Source: Bacteroidaceae bacterium (GTDB taxonomy: Bacteria; Bacteroidota; Bacteroidia; Bacteroidales; Bacteroidaceae). Taken from it: a stretch of 8,460 nt of DNA. Below, in pieces: positions 1 through 7,004 of this stretch (its first letter is position 1; each line of letters begins with the position of its first letter). The notes under the pieces are model-generated. The model worked only from the letters and a program-made list of their open reading frames with translations. It searched no databases and had not been told where the DNA came from. The position numbers were made by a program, and so were the translations under genes. The stretch is taken from contig CAAGDO010000104.1 in assembly GCA_900768625.1 (NCBI GenBank), forward strand, positions 1 to 8,460, in the 5' to 3' direction.

Positions 1-188
1 AGGCGAGCGCAATACAAAATGAAAGTCCAAAGACTTTCATTTTTATTGCCGAGCCGCCGCCTATTTTGGCGAAGCAAAACTAGTGCAAGGCGAGCGCAAT
101 ACCAGGAATAGTCCAAAGACTTTCATTTTTATTGCCAAGCCGCCGCCTGTTTTGGCGAAGCAAAACTAGTGCAAGGCGAGCGCAATAC
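1..188. repeat. Tandem 86/87-bp intergenic repeat, about 2.2 copies
   Basis: Units start at 1, 88 and 174, each with AGGCGAGCGCAATAC. The first unit is 87 bp, the second 86 bp, and the third stops after 15 bases. Units 1 and 2 are nearly identical except in the bases just after this header, where unit 1 has AAAATGAAAGTCC and unit 2 has CAGGAATAGTCC, plus two substitutions in the GC-rich middle. The array may continue left of the window. No open frame runs through it with a convincing protein, and the 87-to-86 change breaks frame. It lies just downstream of the GH89 gene's terminator. Its function is unknown; it looks like a multi-copy intergenic element. Confidence 0.85.
16..44 (+). terminator. 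Terminator-like hairpin inside repeat unit 1
   Basis: Bases 16-27 (AAAATGAAAGTC) pair perfectly with 32-43 around a CAAA loop. This gives a 12-bp stem whose right side ends in a T run. The shape fits a rho-independent terminator for a plus-strand transcript entering from the left, but that gene is outside the window. The equivalent hairpin in unit 2 (about 102-130) keeps the right arm but has a one-base bulge in the left arm. The hairpin could equally be a structural part of the repeat. Confidence 0.5.
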
Positions 189-199
189 GAGCGCCACAC

Positions 200-234
200 A
201 AAAAGTAGGTGATAAGCATGCTTACCACCTACTT
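200..234 (-). terminator. Rho-independent terminator of the GH89 gene
   Basis: Arms AAGTAGGTG (203-211) and CACCTACTT (226-234) pair over 9 bp. After one A-C mismatch the inner TAAG/CTTA bases pair as well, leaving a CATG loop. On the minus strand the stem is followed by five T (204-200). It lies 4 bases beyond the stop codon of the minus-strand glycosidase gene, the right place to end that transcript. Confidence 0.85.
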
Positions 235-238
235 CTGA

Positions 239-3200
239 TTATTTGCTTATTCGCTTATGTTTGTCCACAATCAAGATGCGGCTAGGAAGGTGTTGCCAAT
301 GACCATTGCCGATCCTTCTGCCTTGCAAGTCGTAGACAGCTGACGGCTGTTTGTTGTCATCGTTTGCGGGAGTGTTGATGCCATCCGGCGTGTACGGCTT
401 GAAATGTACCGTGTAAGTGCCGCTTTCTGGCGCGTAGAAGCGGAGGAAGTTTCCGTCCATCCATGTCTGCGGTACGTGGCGATTATAGGAGTCTGTCCAG
501 TAGTCAACGGCAAAGCCGTCGGCAGGGTAGGCACGTAACACGATTTCTTCGCCAGCACGGTAAGTGTAAGTGTCGGGCTGGCCGTTCGCATCGGCAGTGC
601 CTTGTTTCTGATTGGCAGATTTCACCGTTACGGTACAGGCCTCCGCTGCCTTGTCCGTCACCATGACGGGAATGTCATACACCATGCGCTTCGTTTCGCT
701 CTTGGCAGGCATACCATCTGTCTGGCTGTCCCAGCCGGAAGCCCAAGAACTGTCGAAACGCAGACGGATGCGGGTGATGCCCAAAGGCATGTTGTAGGGG
801 AGGGTCACCGTCAGCGTGTGGTCGTTAAGTGCATTGTTCCCTGCACTACCCTTTGTGCCATAAATCTCCAGCACTTCCTCCTTGCCCTTGAAATTGCCGT
901 CACCATCGAGATCGATGTAGGCAGAGAGACGGCAATAATTCAGTCCGCCTGCTGAGAGCCAATGAAGTTTGAAACGGCTACCCTGTGGAGCCTGCACTGT
1001 CTGGGTCGTTTGGCAGAGCGATTCGGGGCAATCCGAAGTGGCATAAAGACTCTTCTCCTTACCGCCGTTCTGGGACACCGTGAGGGAACGCAGATATTGT
1101 CCGTAGGATTTCATGTCGTTGTAGTCGGCCATGTTTTCCTGCGGTGTGCCCCATTTGTCGGCAAAGAAATGCGCTGTGAAAGTTTCTGGGGCTGCACCAT
1201 AGTAGGTGTAAGGATTCTCTGTGCTGACCACGCGGCCTGATGCGTCTGTCCAGTTGAGGAATTCGCAACCTTTGGCGGGAATGGCGCGCATCGTCACTTC
1301 TTTTGCGTTGGTCACGGAGAGAACCGTTGAACCTGTTATTTTCACGCTTCCCTGTTTTGTATCAGCGGATTTCACCGTGACGGTTCTGGCCTCTGTGATG
1401 TTATCCTTGAGAATAACGGAGAAAGTCAGTTGGGTGCCGTCGCTGAAAGTCAGCACAGCCTTGACTTTTCCGCAGATTGCCGTTTCAGGAATGTCCATGT
1501 CGGGCGCTCCCGTCGTTTCGCTGTCGGCAAGGGTTCCGTCGTTGTTCAAGTCGATGCCTAGTGTCACGGATGTTCCGTCGGTCAATGCGGTCAGCGGCAA
1601 GGTGAATTTCTCGCCACGTATGGCAGAGAACACCAGTGAGGAAGTTGCGTCAGTTGCCATGTGACGGTAGATGTAGTAAGGCTTGCCATCGGCCTTTTCC
1701 AGCGAAGTGAAATATTTCCCCAGCAGGCGAGTAGCTGTTTCTGCGGTGTTTCCAACAGGCTTATTGGAGTAGCTCAGTGCAGCATTGTGCGCCCATTTCC
1801 AGTCGTTTGTAAACCAATTGGGGAGTGCTTTTCCCTTGTCGCGGTTGTCGAAGAATGCTTTCCAACGCGGATAATAGAAATCCTTCATCATGCCGCCCCA
1901 TTCGCGGTAGGAATAGTCATGCAGTCCGCCGGCCTCGCTGTTGTTTTCGTCGCCCCACGTTGAAATCAGTGTGCGCGCGTTGTTGAGTTCGAGCCATTTC
2001 CGGTCTGCTTCGGTCGTGCCTTCTGCTTCGTCGGCAATGCTGCGAGCCATGTTGGTCCATCGTCCGAGCATGAAGTTCTCGTTGGTTGAGAGCAATTCGT
2101 CGAGGTCAAGCATCAGTTGCAGGTAATTGTCGCGTCGGTTGGCATAGGCCTCTTTGTTGTTGGGGTTGTTTGCCGCTTCGTTGATGGCAGCGAGGAGGCT
2201 GAGGCCATAGTCCGTCAGTGCCTGACGGGTGAAGTCAGTCAGGTCATAGTTGTAGTTGGTTCCAGTGAGTTGCGCTGAGAGCAGGTTGTGGGCTGCCCCG
2301 ACCATCATCTGTGGGTCATAGAAAATCCCCGTACCGCCCCAGCTTGATACGCGGTCGACCGTGAGGGAAGGGCGGGCACAGAACACGGCTTCATGAGGTC
2401 CCTGCAAAGCCGTTTCGCAGTTGAGCGCCGAGTTGCGCACCTGTTCCCATGCCTTTTGTGCCATTTCATCGGTTGTGCCGTAACGCGCCACCGTGTAGTC
2501 CTTCAGCCACGTTTGGGCGGAAGGCGCAGAAGAACGCCAGGGAAGTTCGAAAAGCGCATCGTAGAGTACAGGTACCTGTTCGATGGCCTCGGGTGTGGCA
2601 CCGATGCCCTTCACGTTGGCAAACGACGATTTCTGTGTATAGAAATTCTTCATCACCTTTGTAAGGCGACCGAAGAGGCCCGTGCGTCCACCGAAGTTCG
2701 GGAGCATGCAATAGACGGCATCGTGACCGTTGTATTCCCCGAAGTGCGTGTGGGCATCGCTGAAGAGATCGAGCACAATGAGTTTGCCTTTGGTCACCTG
2801 TGAGAGTACGTGATATTGTGCTTCGCTCCACTGCCAGAACTGTATCACCCATTTTGCCTTGCTGTTGGTCTTTAGCATAGCGTCGCCGATACGTTTGTAG
2901 GCTGATGCCACGTCGATGCCGCTCGTGTTTGCCCCTTCGTGGAAGGGGTCCATACTGTAGTAGGTCGATATGCCCATCAGTTCTTCTAGGCGAGCATAAT
3001 ATTTTTCGGAAATGTCGGAAAATGCCTGTGTGTTCGGGTCGAGAATATAAGGACGCGTGAATCCGCACCAGTTGCCCTGATTGTTGGCAGCAAAGCCCTT
3101 CTTGGCAATGTCGCTCGGCACCATTCCTGCGTAGCCTGGCAGTACGGGTTCCATACCAAGTTCGCGTTCGCGGGCCAGAATCTTCTTGGCGAGGTCTTCC

Positions 3201-3877
3201 TGACGTTTGTACCACCAGTCAGGATTTTTGCCGCCCCATCCCTCGAGGTTGTTCATGCCCCACCATGCCTGGAAGCATGGTCCTGCGATGAACGCATTTG
3301 CTTCGTCGTCGGTGTATCCCAGATCCTTTGTGAGCAGATTCTTCCACACCACGTCGAGACCCACCATCTGTAACGGCATATTGATGCCGTGGAGCGCCAT
3401 CCAGTCAATTTCCTTCTGCCAACGCTCCCAAGTCCAGGTTGACATGGAATAGGAGAAGGTGCAATAGTTGAGGTAGTAGCGGTAGCCCACGGCTGTCGTG
3501 TGCTTCTCCTGCTTCGTTGGTGCAGGGAGTTCTACTTTCGAGAGGTCAGTCGTGAGGTTGTTCCATGCGATGTTGACATGGGCCACATGGTTGAGATACC
3601 AATTGACGCCCGTGGTCAGCGCCGAAACGTTCGAACCCTTGATGCATGGTTTTCCGTCCTGCGCCATCAGTACGAAAGCCTCTTTTCCCGCTGAGGCCAC
3701 AGCGGGATCAATGACGGTCAGGATGCGTTCGGCAGTTCCTGCCCCGCCGATGCGGTCCAAAAGGTCGCAAACCACTTTCGGGTTTTCAACAACCTGCGCT
3801 GTCGCCTTCCTGTCGGCCAGACCGATAATGAGCAGAAGGGCGGCAACAATTTTCATAATAAAGGATCTTGATGTCAT
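239..3877 (-). CDS. Secreted alpha-N-acetylglucosaminidase, GH89 (NAGLU) family
   Basis: 1212 aa. It is predicted to release terminal alpha-linked GlcNAc, which occurs on gastric-type mucin glycans and in heparan sulfate. An export signal is seen at residues 8-27 (hydrophobic VAALLLIIGL, probable cleavage after ATA). There is no lipobox cysteine, so the protein should be periplasmic or exported further. A NAGLU N-terminal domain (about 30-120), a TIM-barrel (about 125-460) and a helical C-terminal domain (about 465-715) follow. DPFHEG (Glu314) and ATPEAI (Glu430) match the family's acid/base and nucleophile positions (human Glu316 and Glu446); FELPW follows as expected. Beyond the usual family core are a beta-rich segment (735-828), two repeats resembling InlB B-repeats (about 830-905 and 1080-1160), and between them a GEVED-like domain with a DLDGDGNF acidic loop (about 912-1072). 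The end carries VYDLQGRR (1181-1188), which resembles a Bacteroidetes sorting-type tail. Met8 is an alternative start that leaves the signal peptide intact. The GH89 call is secure; the exact substrate is inferred. Confidence 0.95.
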   Translation of the reverse strand: MTSRSFIMKIVAALLLIIGLADRKATAQVVENPKVVCDLLDRIGGAGTAERILTVIDPAVASAGKEAFVLMAQDGKPCIKGSNVSALTTGVNWYLNHVAHVNIAWNNLTTDLSKVELPAPTKQEKHTTAVGYRYYLNYCTFSYSMSTWTWERWQKEIDWMALHGINMPLQMVGLDVVWKNLLTKDLGYTDDEANAFIAGPCFQAWWGMNNLEGWGGKNPDWWYKRQEDLAKKILARERELGMEPVLPGYAGMVPSDIAKKGFAANNQGNWCGFTRPYILDPNTQAFSDISEKYYARLEELMGISTYYSMDPFHEGANTSGIDVASAYKRIGDAMLKTNSKAKWVIQFWQWSEAQYHVLSQVTKGKLIVLDLFSDAHTHFGEYNGHDAVYCMLPNFGGRTGLFGRLTKVMKNFYTQKSSFANVKGIGATPEAIEQVPVLYDALFELPWRSSAPSAQTWLKDYTVARYGTTDEMAQKAWEQVRNSALNCETALQGPHEAVFCARPSLTVDRVSSWGGTGIFYDPQMMVGAAHNLLSAQLTGTNYNYDLTDFTRQALTDYGLSLLAAINEAANNPNNKEAYANRRDNYLQLMLDLDELLSTNENFMLGRWTNMARSIADEAEGTTEADRKWLELNNARTLISTWGDENNSEAGGLHDYSYREWGGMMKDFYYPRWKAFFDNRDKGKALPNWFTNDWKWAHNAALSYSNKPVGNTAETATRLLGKYFTSLEKADGKPYYIYRHMATDATSSLVFSAIRGEKFTLPLTALTDGTSVTLGIDLNNDGTLADSETTGAPDMDIPETAICGKVKAVLTFSDGTQLTFSVILKDNITEARTVTVKSADTKQGSVKITGSTVLSVTNAKEVTMRAIPAKGCEFLNWTDASGRVVSTENPYTYYGAAPETFTAHFFADKWGTPQENMADYNDMKSYGQYLRSLTVSQNGGKEKSLYATSDCPESLCQTTQTVQAPQGSRFKLHWLSAGGLNYCRLSAYIDLDGDGNFKGKEEVLEIYGTKGSAGNNALNDHTLTVTLPYNMPLGITRIRLRFDSSWASGWDSQTDGMPAKSETKRMVYDIPVMVTDKAAEACTVTVKSANQKQGTADANGQPDTYTYRAGEEIVLRAYPADGFAVDYWTDSYNRHVPQTWMDGNFLRFYAPESGTYTVHFKPYTPDGINTPANDDNKQPSAVYDLQGRRIGNGHWQHLPSRILIVDKHKRISK

Positions 3878-3902
3878 ATGTTGTTTTTCTTTTGTCGGCT
3901 AT

Positions 3903-3910
3903 CAAAGCTA
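3903..3910 (-). promoter_or_regulatory. Putative -7 promoter element of the GH89 gene
   Basis: On the minus strand this reads TAGCTTTG, an exact match to the Bacteroidetes TAnnTTTG element. It lies 25 bases upstream of the ATG at 3877, so the leader would be short. I see no good -33 TTTG at the usual spacing of about 20 bases. A second ATCAAAG copy lies directly beside it (3911-3917). Confidence 0.45.
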
Positions 3911-3985
3911 TCAAAGTGGGGAATATGAATTCATGGTGGTCCGTGTATCGCAGTCAAGTGCATGTTCGTTTGTTCCCGTTCCCCT

Positions 3986-4035
3986 AAAAGCGGCAATCCA
4001 TGTGAGCCATACGTGTGATGACTCACATGGATTGC
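3986..4035 (-). terminator. Probable terminator of nadB
   Basis: GCAATCCATGTGAG (3993-4006) is the exact inverse of 4022-4035, giving a 14-bp stem with a 15-base loop. On the minus strand the stem is followed by CGC and then four T (3989-3986). It lies about 30 bases after the nadB stop and separates nadB from the GH89 gene. The T run is short and set off by three bases, so termination may be partial, or the hairpin may protect the mRNA 3' end. Confidence 0.6.
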
Positions 4036-4064
4036 TGTTACATGGCAATGACCGTGTGTGATGG

Positions 4065-5654
4065 TCAGTTCTGGTCGTAAGCGTGGCGAGGATAGTCGAT
4101 GGTGTAGTGCAATCCTCGGCTTTCTTTGCGTTCCATCGCCTGGCGGGTGATGAGATAACCCACGTTGATCATGTTTCGGAGTTCGCAGATGTCGCGCGTG
4201 GCTTTCACGCGCTTGAAGAGTTCTTCCGTCTCTTCGTAGAGCAGGTCGAGGCGCGTCCAGGCACGCTTCAAGCGAAGGTCAGAGCGTACGATACCCACGT
4301 ATGATGACATGATCTGCTCCACTTCCTTCTCGTCCTGACGAATCAAGATTTTCTCTTCGTTCGACATGGTGCCTTCATCGTTCCATTCCGGCACGTCCGT
4401 ATTGAATGAGTAGTCTTCGATATGTTCCAAGGAGTGCTTGGCTGCAGCCTCTGCGTAAACCACGGCTTCGATGAGCGAGTTGGAAGCCAGACGGTTACCG
4501 CCGTGGAGACCTGTGCATGAACATTCGCCGATAGCGTAGAGACGCTGGATGGACGAGCAGGCATTCGTGTCGACCTTGATTCCGCCGCAAAGGTAGTGGG
4601 CGCAGGGAGCCACGGGGATATATTCCTTCGTGATGTCGATACCGATGCTGAGGCACTTCTGGTAGATATTGGGGAAGTGGTGCTTCGTTTCCTCCGGGTC
4701 TTTATGCGTCACGTCGAGGCAAACGTGGTCGATGCCGTGGATTTTCATTTCCTTATCGATGGCACGGGCCACGATGTCGCGCGGAGCCAGGGAAAGACGC
4801 TTGTCATACTTCTGCATGAACTCTTCGCCGTTGGGCAAGCGGAGAATACCTCCGTAGCCTCGCATGGCTTCGGTGATGAGAAAGGCAGGATGCGTTTCGC
4901 CCGGATGGAAGAGCGCTGTGGGGTGGAACTGGATGAATTCCATGTCGCGCACAGTGGCCTTTGCGCGGTAGGCCATGGCGATACCGTCGCCTGTAGCGAT
5001 GTTCGGGTTGGTCGTGGTGGCATAAACGGCACCGCAACCACCAGTGCAGAGCACGGTCACGCGTGAGAGGAACGTATCGATTTTCTGCGTGTCGGGGTCA
5101 AGCACGTAGGCGCCGTAACACTCGATGTCGGGCGTGCGGCGGGTCACCTCGATGCCCAGGTGGTGTTGCGTGATGATTTCCACGGCGAAGTGGTTTTCAA
5201 GCACCGTGATGTTCGGGTGTTCGCGCACGGCCTCAATCAGTCCGCGCTGGATTTCGAAACCCGTGTCGTCGGCATGGTGCAGGATGCGGAATTCCGAGTG
5301 TCCGCCTTCGCGATGGAGGTCGAAATCGCCGTTTTCCTTTTTGTCGAAGTTCACGCCCCATTCCACGAGGCGCTTGATACCGGCCGGACCGCCTTTCACC
5401 ACTTGTTCCACGGCGCGGCGGTCAGAGATGTAGTCGCCGGCAATCATGGTGTCCTTGATGTGTTTTTCGAAGTTGTCCACTTCGAGGTTGGTGACGGAAG
5501 CGATGCCGCCCTGAGCCTTGGCCGTATTGGCCTCTTCAATGGTTGTTTTGCAAACGAGGGCCACCTTGCCTTTGCCCGAGGCGGCCACCTGGAGGGCGTA
5601 ACTCATTCCAGCCACACCGGAACCAATTACCAGAAAATCGAATTTGCGTATCAT
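4065..5654 (-). CDS. nadB: L-aspartate oxidase
   Basis: 529 aa, normal for the family. This cytoplasmic FAD enzyme oxidises L-aspartate to iminoaspartate, which quinolinate synthase NadA uses in de novo NAD synthesis. The Rossmann motif GSGVAG is at 11-16 and a second FAD-side motif, LCTGGCG, at 202-208. Conserved active-site segments are REGGHS (115-120), QFHPTAL (242-248, His244), APRDIVARA (290-298, Arg292), the CAHYLCGG stretch (351-358, His353) and GLHGGNRLASNSL (382-394, Arg388). The Glu, His and Arg residues expected from the E. coli enzyme appear present. The REGGHS and HGGNRLASNSLIEA signatures favour NadB over the related succinate dehydrogenase and fumarate reductase flavoproteins. 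The C-terminal helical domain is complete. nadA and nadC are not in the window, and flanking hairpins suggest it is transcribed alone. Confidence 0.96.
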   Translation of the reverse strand: MIRKFDFLVIGSGVAGMSYALQVAASGKGKVALVCKTTIEEANTAKAQGGIASVTNLEVDNFEKHIKDTMIAGDYISDRRAVEQVVKGGPAGIKRLVEWGVNFDKKENGDFDLHREGGHSEFRILHHADDTGFEIQRGLIEAVREHPNITVLENHFAVEIITQHHLGIEVTRRTPDIECYGAYVLDPDTQKIDTFLSRVTVLCTGGCGAVYATTTNPNIATGDGIAMAYRAKATVRDMEFIQFHPTALFHPGETHPAFLITEAMRGYGGILRLPNGEEFMQKYDKRLSLAPRDIVARAIDKEMKIHGIDHVCLDVTHKDPEETKHHFPNIYQKCLSIGIDITKEYIPVAPCAHYLCGGIKVDTNACSSIQRLYAIGECSCTGLHGGNRLASNSLIEAVVYAEAAAKHSLEHIEDYSFNTDVPEWNDEGTMSNEEKILIRQDEKEVEQIMSSYVGIVRSDLRLKRAWTRLDLLYEETEELFKRVKATRDICELRNMINVGYLITRQAMERKESRGLHYTIDYPRHAYDQN

Positions 5655-5666
5655 CTGTGCGTCGAT

Positions 5667-5685
5667 TAATTTCGCTGCGAAATTA
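5667..5685 (-). promoter_or_regulatory. nadB promoter region with perfect palindrome
   Basis: TAATTTCGC (5667-5675) and GCGAAATTA (5677-5685) are exact inverse copies around a single T. On the minus strand 5685-5678 reads TAATTTCG, one base off the TAnnTTTG -7 element, and lies 23 bases upstream of the nadB ATG at 5654. No good -33 box is visible; TTTC at 5705-5702 is the nearest and is a little close. The palindrome could be an operator overlapping the promoter, or simply two facing -7-like sequences. No regulator is identified here. Confidence 0.45.
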
Positions 5686-5767
5686 CGAAAAGTTTTTCGG
5701 TGAAACTGATTTTTAACCTAAAAATGCACCGTGCTGATAAAGAATAGGAAATGGCCCTGTTGTTAAA

Positions 5768-5813
5768 CTGTCCTTCCTTGCCAAAGCCAAAATGAATGAA
5801 AAAAGACACGGTG
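5768..5813. repeat. Direct repeat, copy 1, flanking the toxin-antitoxin pair
   Basis: This 46-base segment matches 6817-6862 with two differences (5770 and 5778). The shared core includes GCCAAAGCCAAAATGAATG followed by a run of A and GACACGGTG. Weaker similarity continues on both sides, to about 5762 on the left and through the right side of the hairpin to about 5880 (TTCG..TTA..GGTTGCG). It lies downstream of the minus-strand HTH gene. Confidence 0.9.
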
Positions 5814-5854
5814 ATTATACGTTACGCCTCAAGCGGAACGTATAATCACCGTGT
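5799..5854 (-). terminator. Terminator after the HTH gene
   Basis: ACACGGTGATTATACGTT (5806-5823) is the exact inverse of 5837-5854, an 18-bp stem. After one mismatch CGC/GCG adds three pairs, leaving a CTCAA loop. On the minus strand the stem is followed by C and six T (5804-5799). It begins 40 bases beyond the HTH stop codon, so it should end the toxin-HTH transcript. Part of the left arm lies in the direct repeat. Confidence 0.85.
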
Positions 5855-5893
5855 AAATTCTTCGTTATTAGGTTGCGACGAAAATCTTCAATG

Positions 5894-6160
5894 CTAATGA
5901 CAGATGTTTATGAGTTTGCAACCCAAGGCGGTTTCTATTTTAGCTATAGTCTGCATGGTGAAGTTATGCCTGCCTGTCATCCACTTTGATATTTCTGATT
6001 CGCGTTTGTGGAGTTGACGGGCAAAATCCTTTTGGGTAAGGTTCTTCTCTTTAAGAACTTCACTGATGCGTTCAGCTATTCCAAAAGAAAGTTCAAATTC
6101 AGCTTTCTGCTCTTCAGGAACAGCTGCAAGGCATTGTCTGAATAATTTATTCTGTATCAT
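5894..6160 (-). CDS. Xre-family HTH protein, probable antitoxin
   Basis: 88 aa. A Cro/C1-type helix-turn-helix spans about 28-82. TQKDFARQL (42-50) is the second helix and RESEISKWM (53-61) the recognition helix, followed by the typical TMQTIAKIETALG segment. The N-terminal part (1-27) is a short acidic helical stretch that could contact a partner. It is the second gene after the 158-aa putative toxin (71-bp gap), in the toxin-first order of HigBA systems. I infer that it neutralises the toxin and represses the shared promoter. No promoter element is seen in the 71-bp gap. It could instead be a plain regulator. The ATG at 6160 is the only sensible start for the observed length. Confidence 0.8.
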   Translation of the reverse strand: MIQNKLFRQCLAAVPEEQKAEFELSFGIAERISEVLKEKNLTQKDFARQLHKRESEISKWMTGRHNFTMQTIAKIETALGCKLINICH

Positions 6161-6231
6161 AGAATGTAGGTTTTACTGAATTTCGGGATTGGATAGCTTA
6201 TAGAGTTATAGAGATTTGTAGCTGTGATTTA

Positions 6232-6708
6232 TTATATTTCAAACGTAGCACCTTGTATGTCTGTAATCATATTTTTCTCAATAGTTATTCTTCCAGTTCT
6301 TTGGGCTTTGAGAAGGACTTTGTCGAATGTCTGCAAGTCCATTACATAGCCATTCAACTTCTCGTTTTCTTGATAGGTTCGAGTAGACTTTATGCCGCCG
6401 TTACCGAGAATTAGGATTTGGTCGGAAATTCGTAAGCAGTATAGTCGTAGTTTGCGTGAGTCTATTGCTAATGCTTTGACGTTGTCGTTCATCCTCCCTT
6501 CATTTCGGAAGAATCGTTCAAGGGCACCCTTATCAATGATCTTTGAAAGTGCCAGAAGGATGATGTTAAAATCCTTATTGTATGTGGCATTGTTTTTGAA
6601 TTCATTCAGGAATTTCTCAAACTCGCTTTCTTCGTTGTTGTCAAAGCAAATGGAGAACAAACCGACATTGTCGTTTTGTTCAATTGTTTTTAGTGATATG
6701 TTTGTCAT
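6232..6708 (-). CDS. Putative HigB/RelE-like toxin of a type II pair
   Basis: 158 aa, with no signal peptide or membrane segment. The N-terminal part (about 1-45) is acidic and of unknown role. The C-terminal part has a strand pattern resembling Gp49/HigB/RelE ribonuclease toxins: KLRLYCLRISDQILILGNGGIK (86-107 region), then STRTYQENEKL (108-118) and a helix to about 136. An Arg/Lys-rich strand, a GG-K turn and a following helix are what that fold shows, but sequence alone does not prove it. It is longer than classical HigB (about 90-110 aa). A 60-base sample at 6241 is 32% GC against 52% in nadB, which suggests transfer. Its position directly upstream of an Xre-type gene is the main support. 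The toxin role is inferred. Confidence 0.65.
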   Translation of the reverse strand: MTNISLKTIEQNDNVGLFSICFDNNEESEFEKFLNEFKNNATYNKDFNIILLALSKIIDKGALERFFRNEGRMNDNVKALAIDSRKLRLYCLRISDQILILGNGGIKSTRTYQENEKLNGYVMDLQTFDKVLLKAQRTGRITIEKNMITDIQGATFEI

Positions 6709-6728
6709 GATTGTCGGGTTTTGTTTTG

Positions 6729-6736
6729 CAAAGCTA
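6729..6736 (-). promoter_or_regulatory. Putative promoter of the toxin-HTH operon
   Basis: The minus strand reads TAGCTTTGC, a full match to the Bacteroidetes -7 consensus TAnnTTTGY, 20 bases upstream of the toxin ATG at 6708. The -33 position is weak (TGAA at 6760-6757). A short inverted repeat, TTCAC/GTGAA (6757-6761 and 6768-6772), overlaps the -33 region and could be where the HTH protein binds, but five bases per arm is weak evidence. Confidence 0.5.
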
Positions 6737-6816
6737 GTGATTTATTCTTATGTTGGTTCACTTTCGGGTGAATATTTTGTGGCATTCATGTTCTATAACA
6801 GAAAATGCAACGTTTA

Positions 6817-6862
6817 CTCTCCTTCCCTGCCAAAGCCAAAATGAATGAAAAAAGACACGGTG
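6817..6862. repeat. Direct repeat, copy 2, flanking the toxin-antitoxin pair
   Basis: This copy matches 5768-5813 with two differences and lies in the same orientation, 1049 bp away. The repeat continues at lower similarity to about 6936 (CGCTAATCAAGTTGCGG compares with CGTTATTAGGTTGCG in copy 1). It lies upstream of the toxin promoter, so the two copies bracket the whole toxin-HTH operon. Confidence 0.9.
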
Positions 6863-6919
6863 GTTGGGCATCGGCTTTACCCCACTAAAAGACAAGCATG
6901 AATTTGTCGTGTGTTTTTT
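6848..6919. terminator. Hairpin with T run, no gene to terminate
   Basis: AAAAAAGACACG (6848-6859) pairs with CGTGTGTTTTTT (6908-6919) over 12 positions with one mismatch. Inside it GACAA/TTGTC (6891-6895, 6904-6908) and GTGG/CCAC (6860-6863, 6882-6885) could form smaller arms. It corresponds to the copy 1 terminator but with a changed centre. No gene in the window reads into it from either side, so it may be a relic or a bidirectional barrier. Confidence 0.4.
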
Positions 6920-7004
6920 CGCTAATCAAGTTGCGGCACTTATGGCCACAAGGGCGAAGTTGGTGTATGTACTTTGGAAATGGTTTTCAAAAATGTAGCC
7001 CATT

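Noticed and set aside
1..188. CRISPR-like array from spaced repeats
   Set aside because: The units are contiguous 86/87-bp tandem copies with no distinct spacers, and there are no cas genes nearby.
2466..3215. 249-codon minus-strand open frame inside the GH89 gene in another frame
   Set aside because: The GH89 frame is continuous and carries the catalytic motifs here; the other frame gives an Arg-rich protein typical of a shadow frame.
239..5654. GH89 gene and nadB as one operon
   Set aside because: The 187-bp gap holds a 14-bp stem hairpin with a T run after nadB and a separate -7 element for the GH89 gene, and the functions are unrelated.
5762..5880. Integron attC-like site (GTTAAAC at 5762 and a long hairpin)
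   Set aside because: Copy 2 lacks a matching GTTRRRY core, there is no matching RYYYAAC partner and no integrase; the hairpin is better explained as a terminator.
6392..6844. 150-codon plus-strand frame antisense to the toxin gene
   Set aside because: No promoter element is visible, no domain is recognisable, and it runs into the direct repeat; the opposite strand has the better supported gene with its own promoter.
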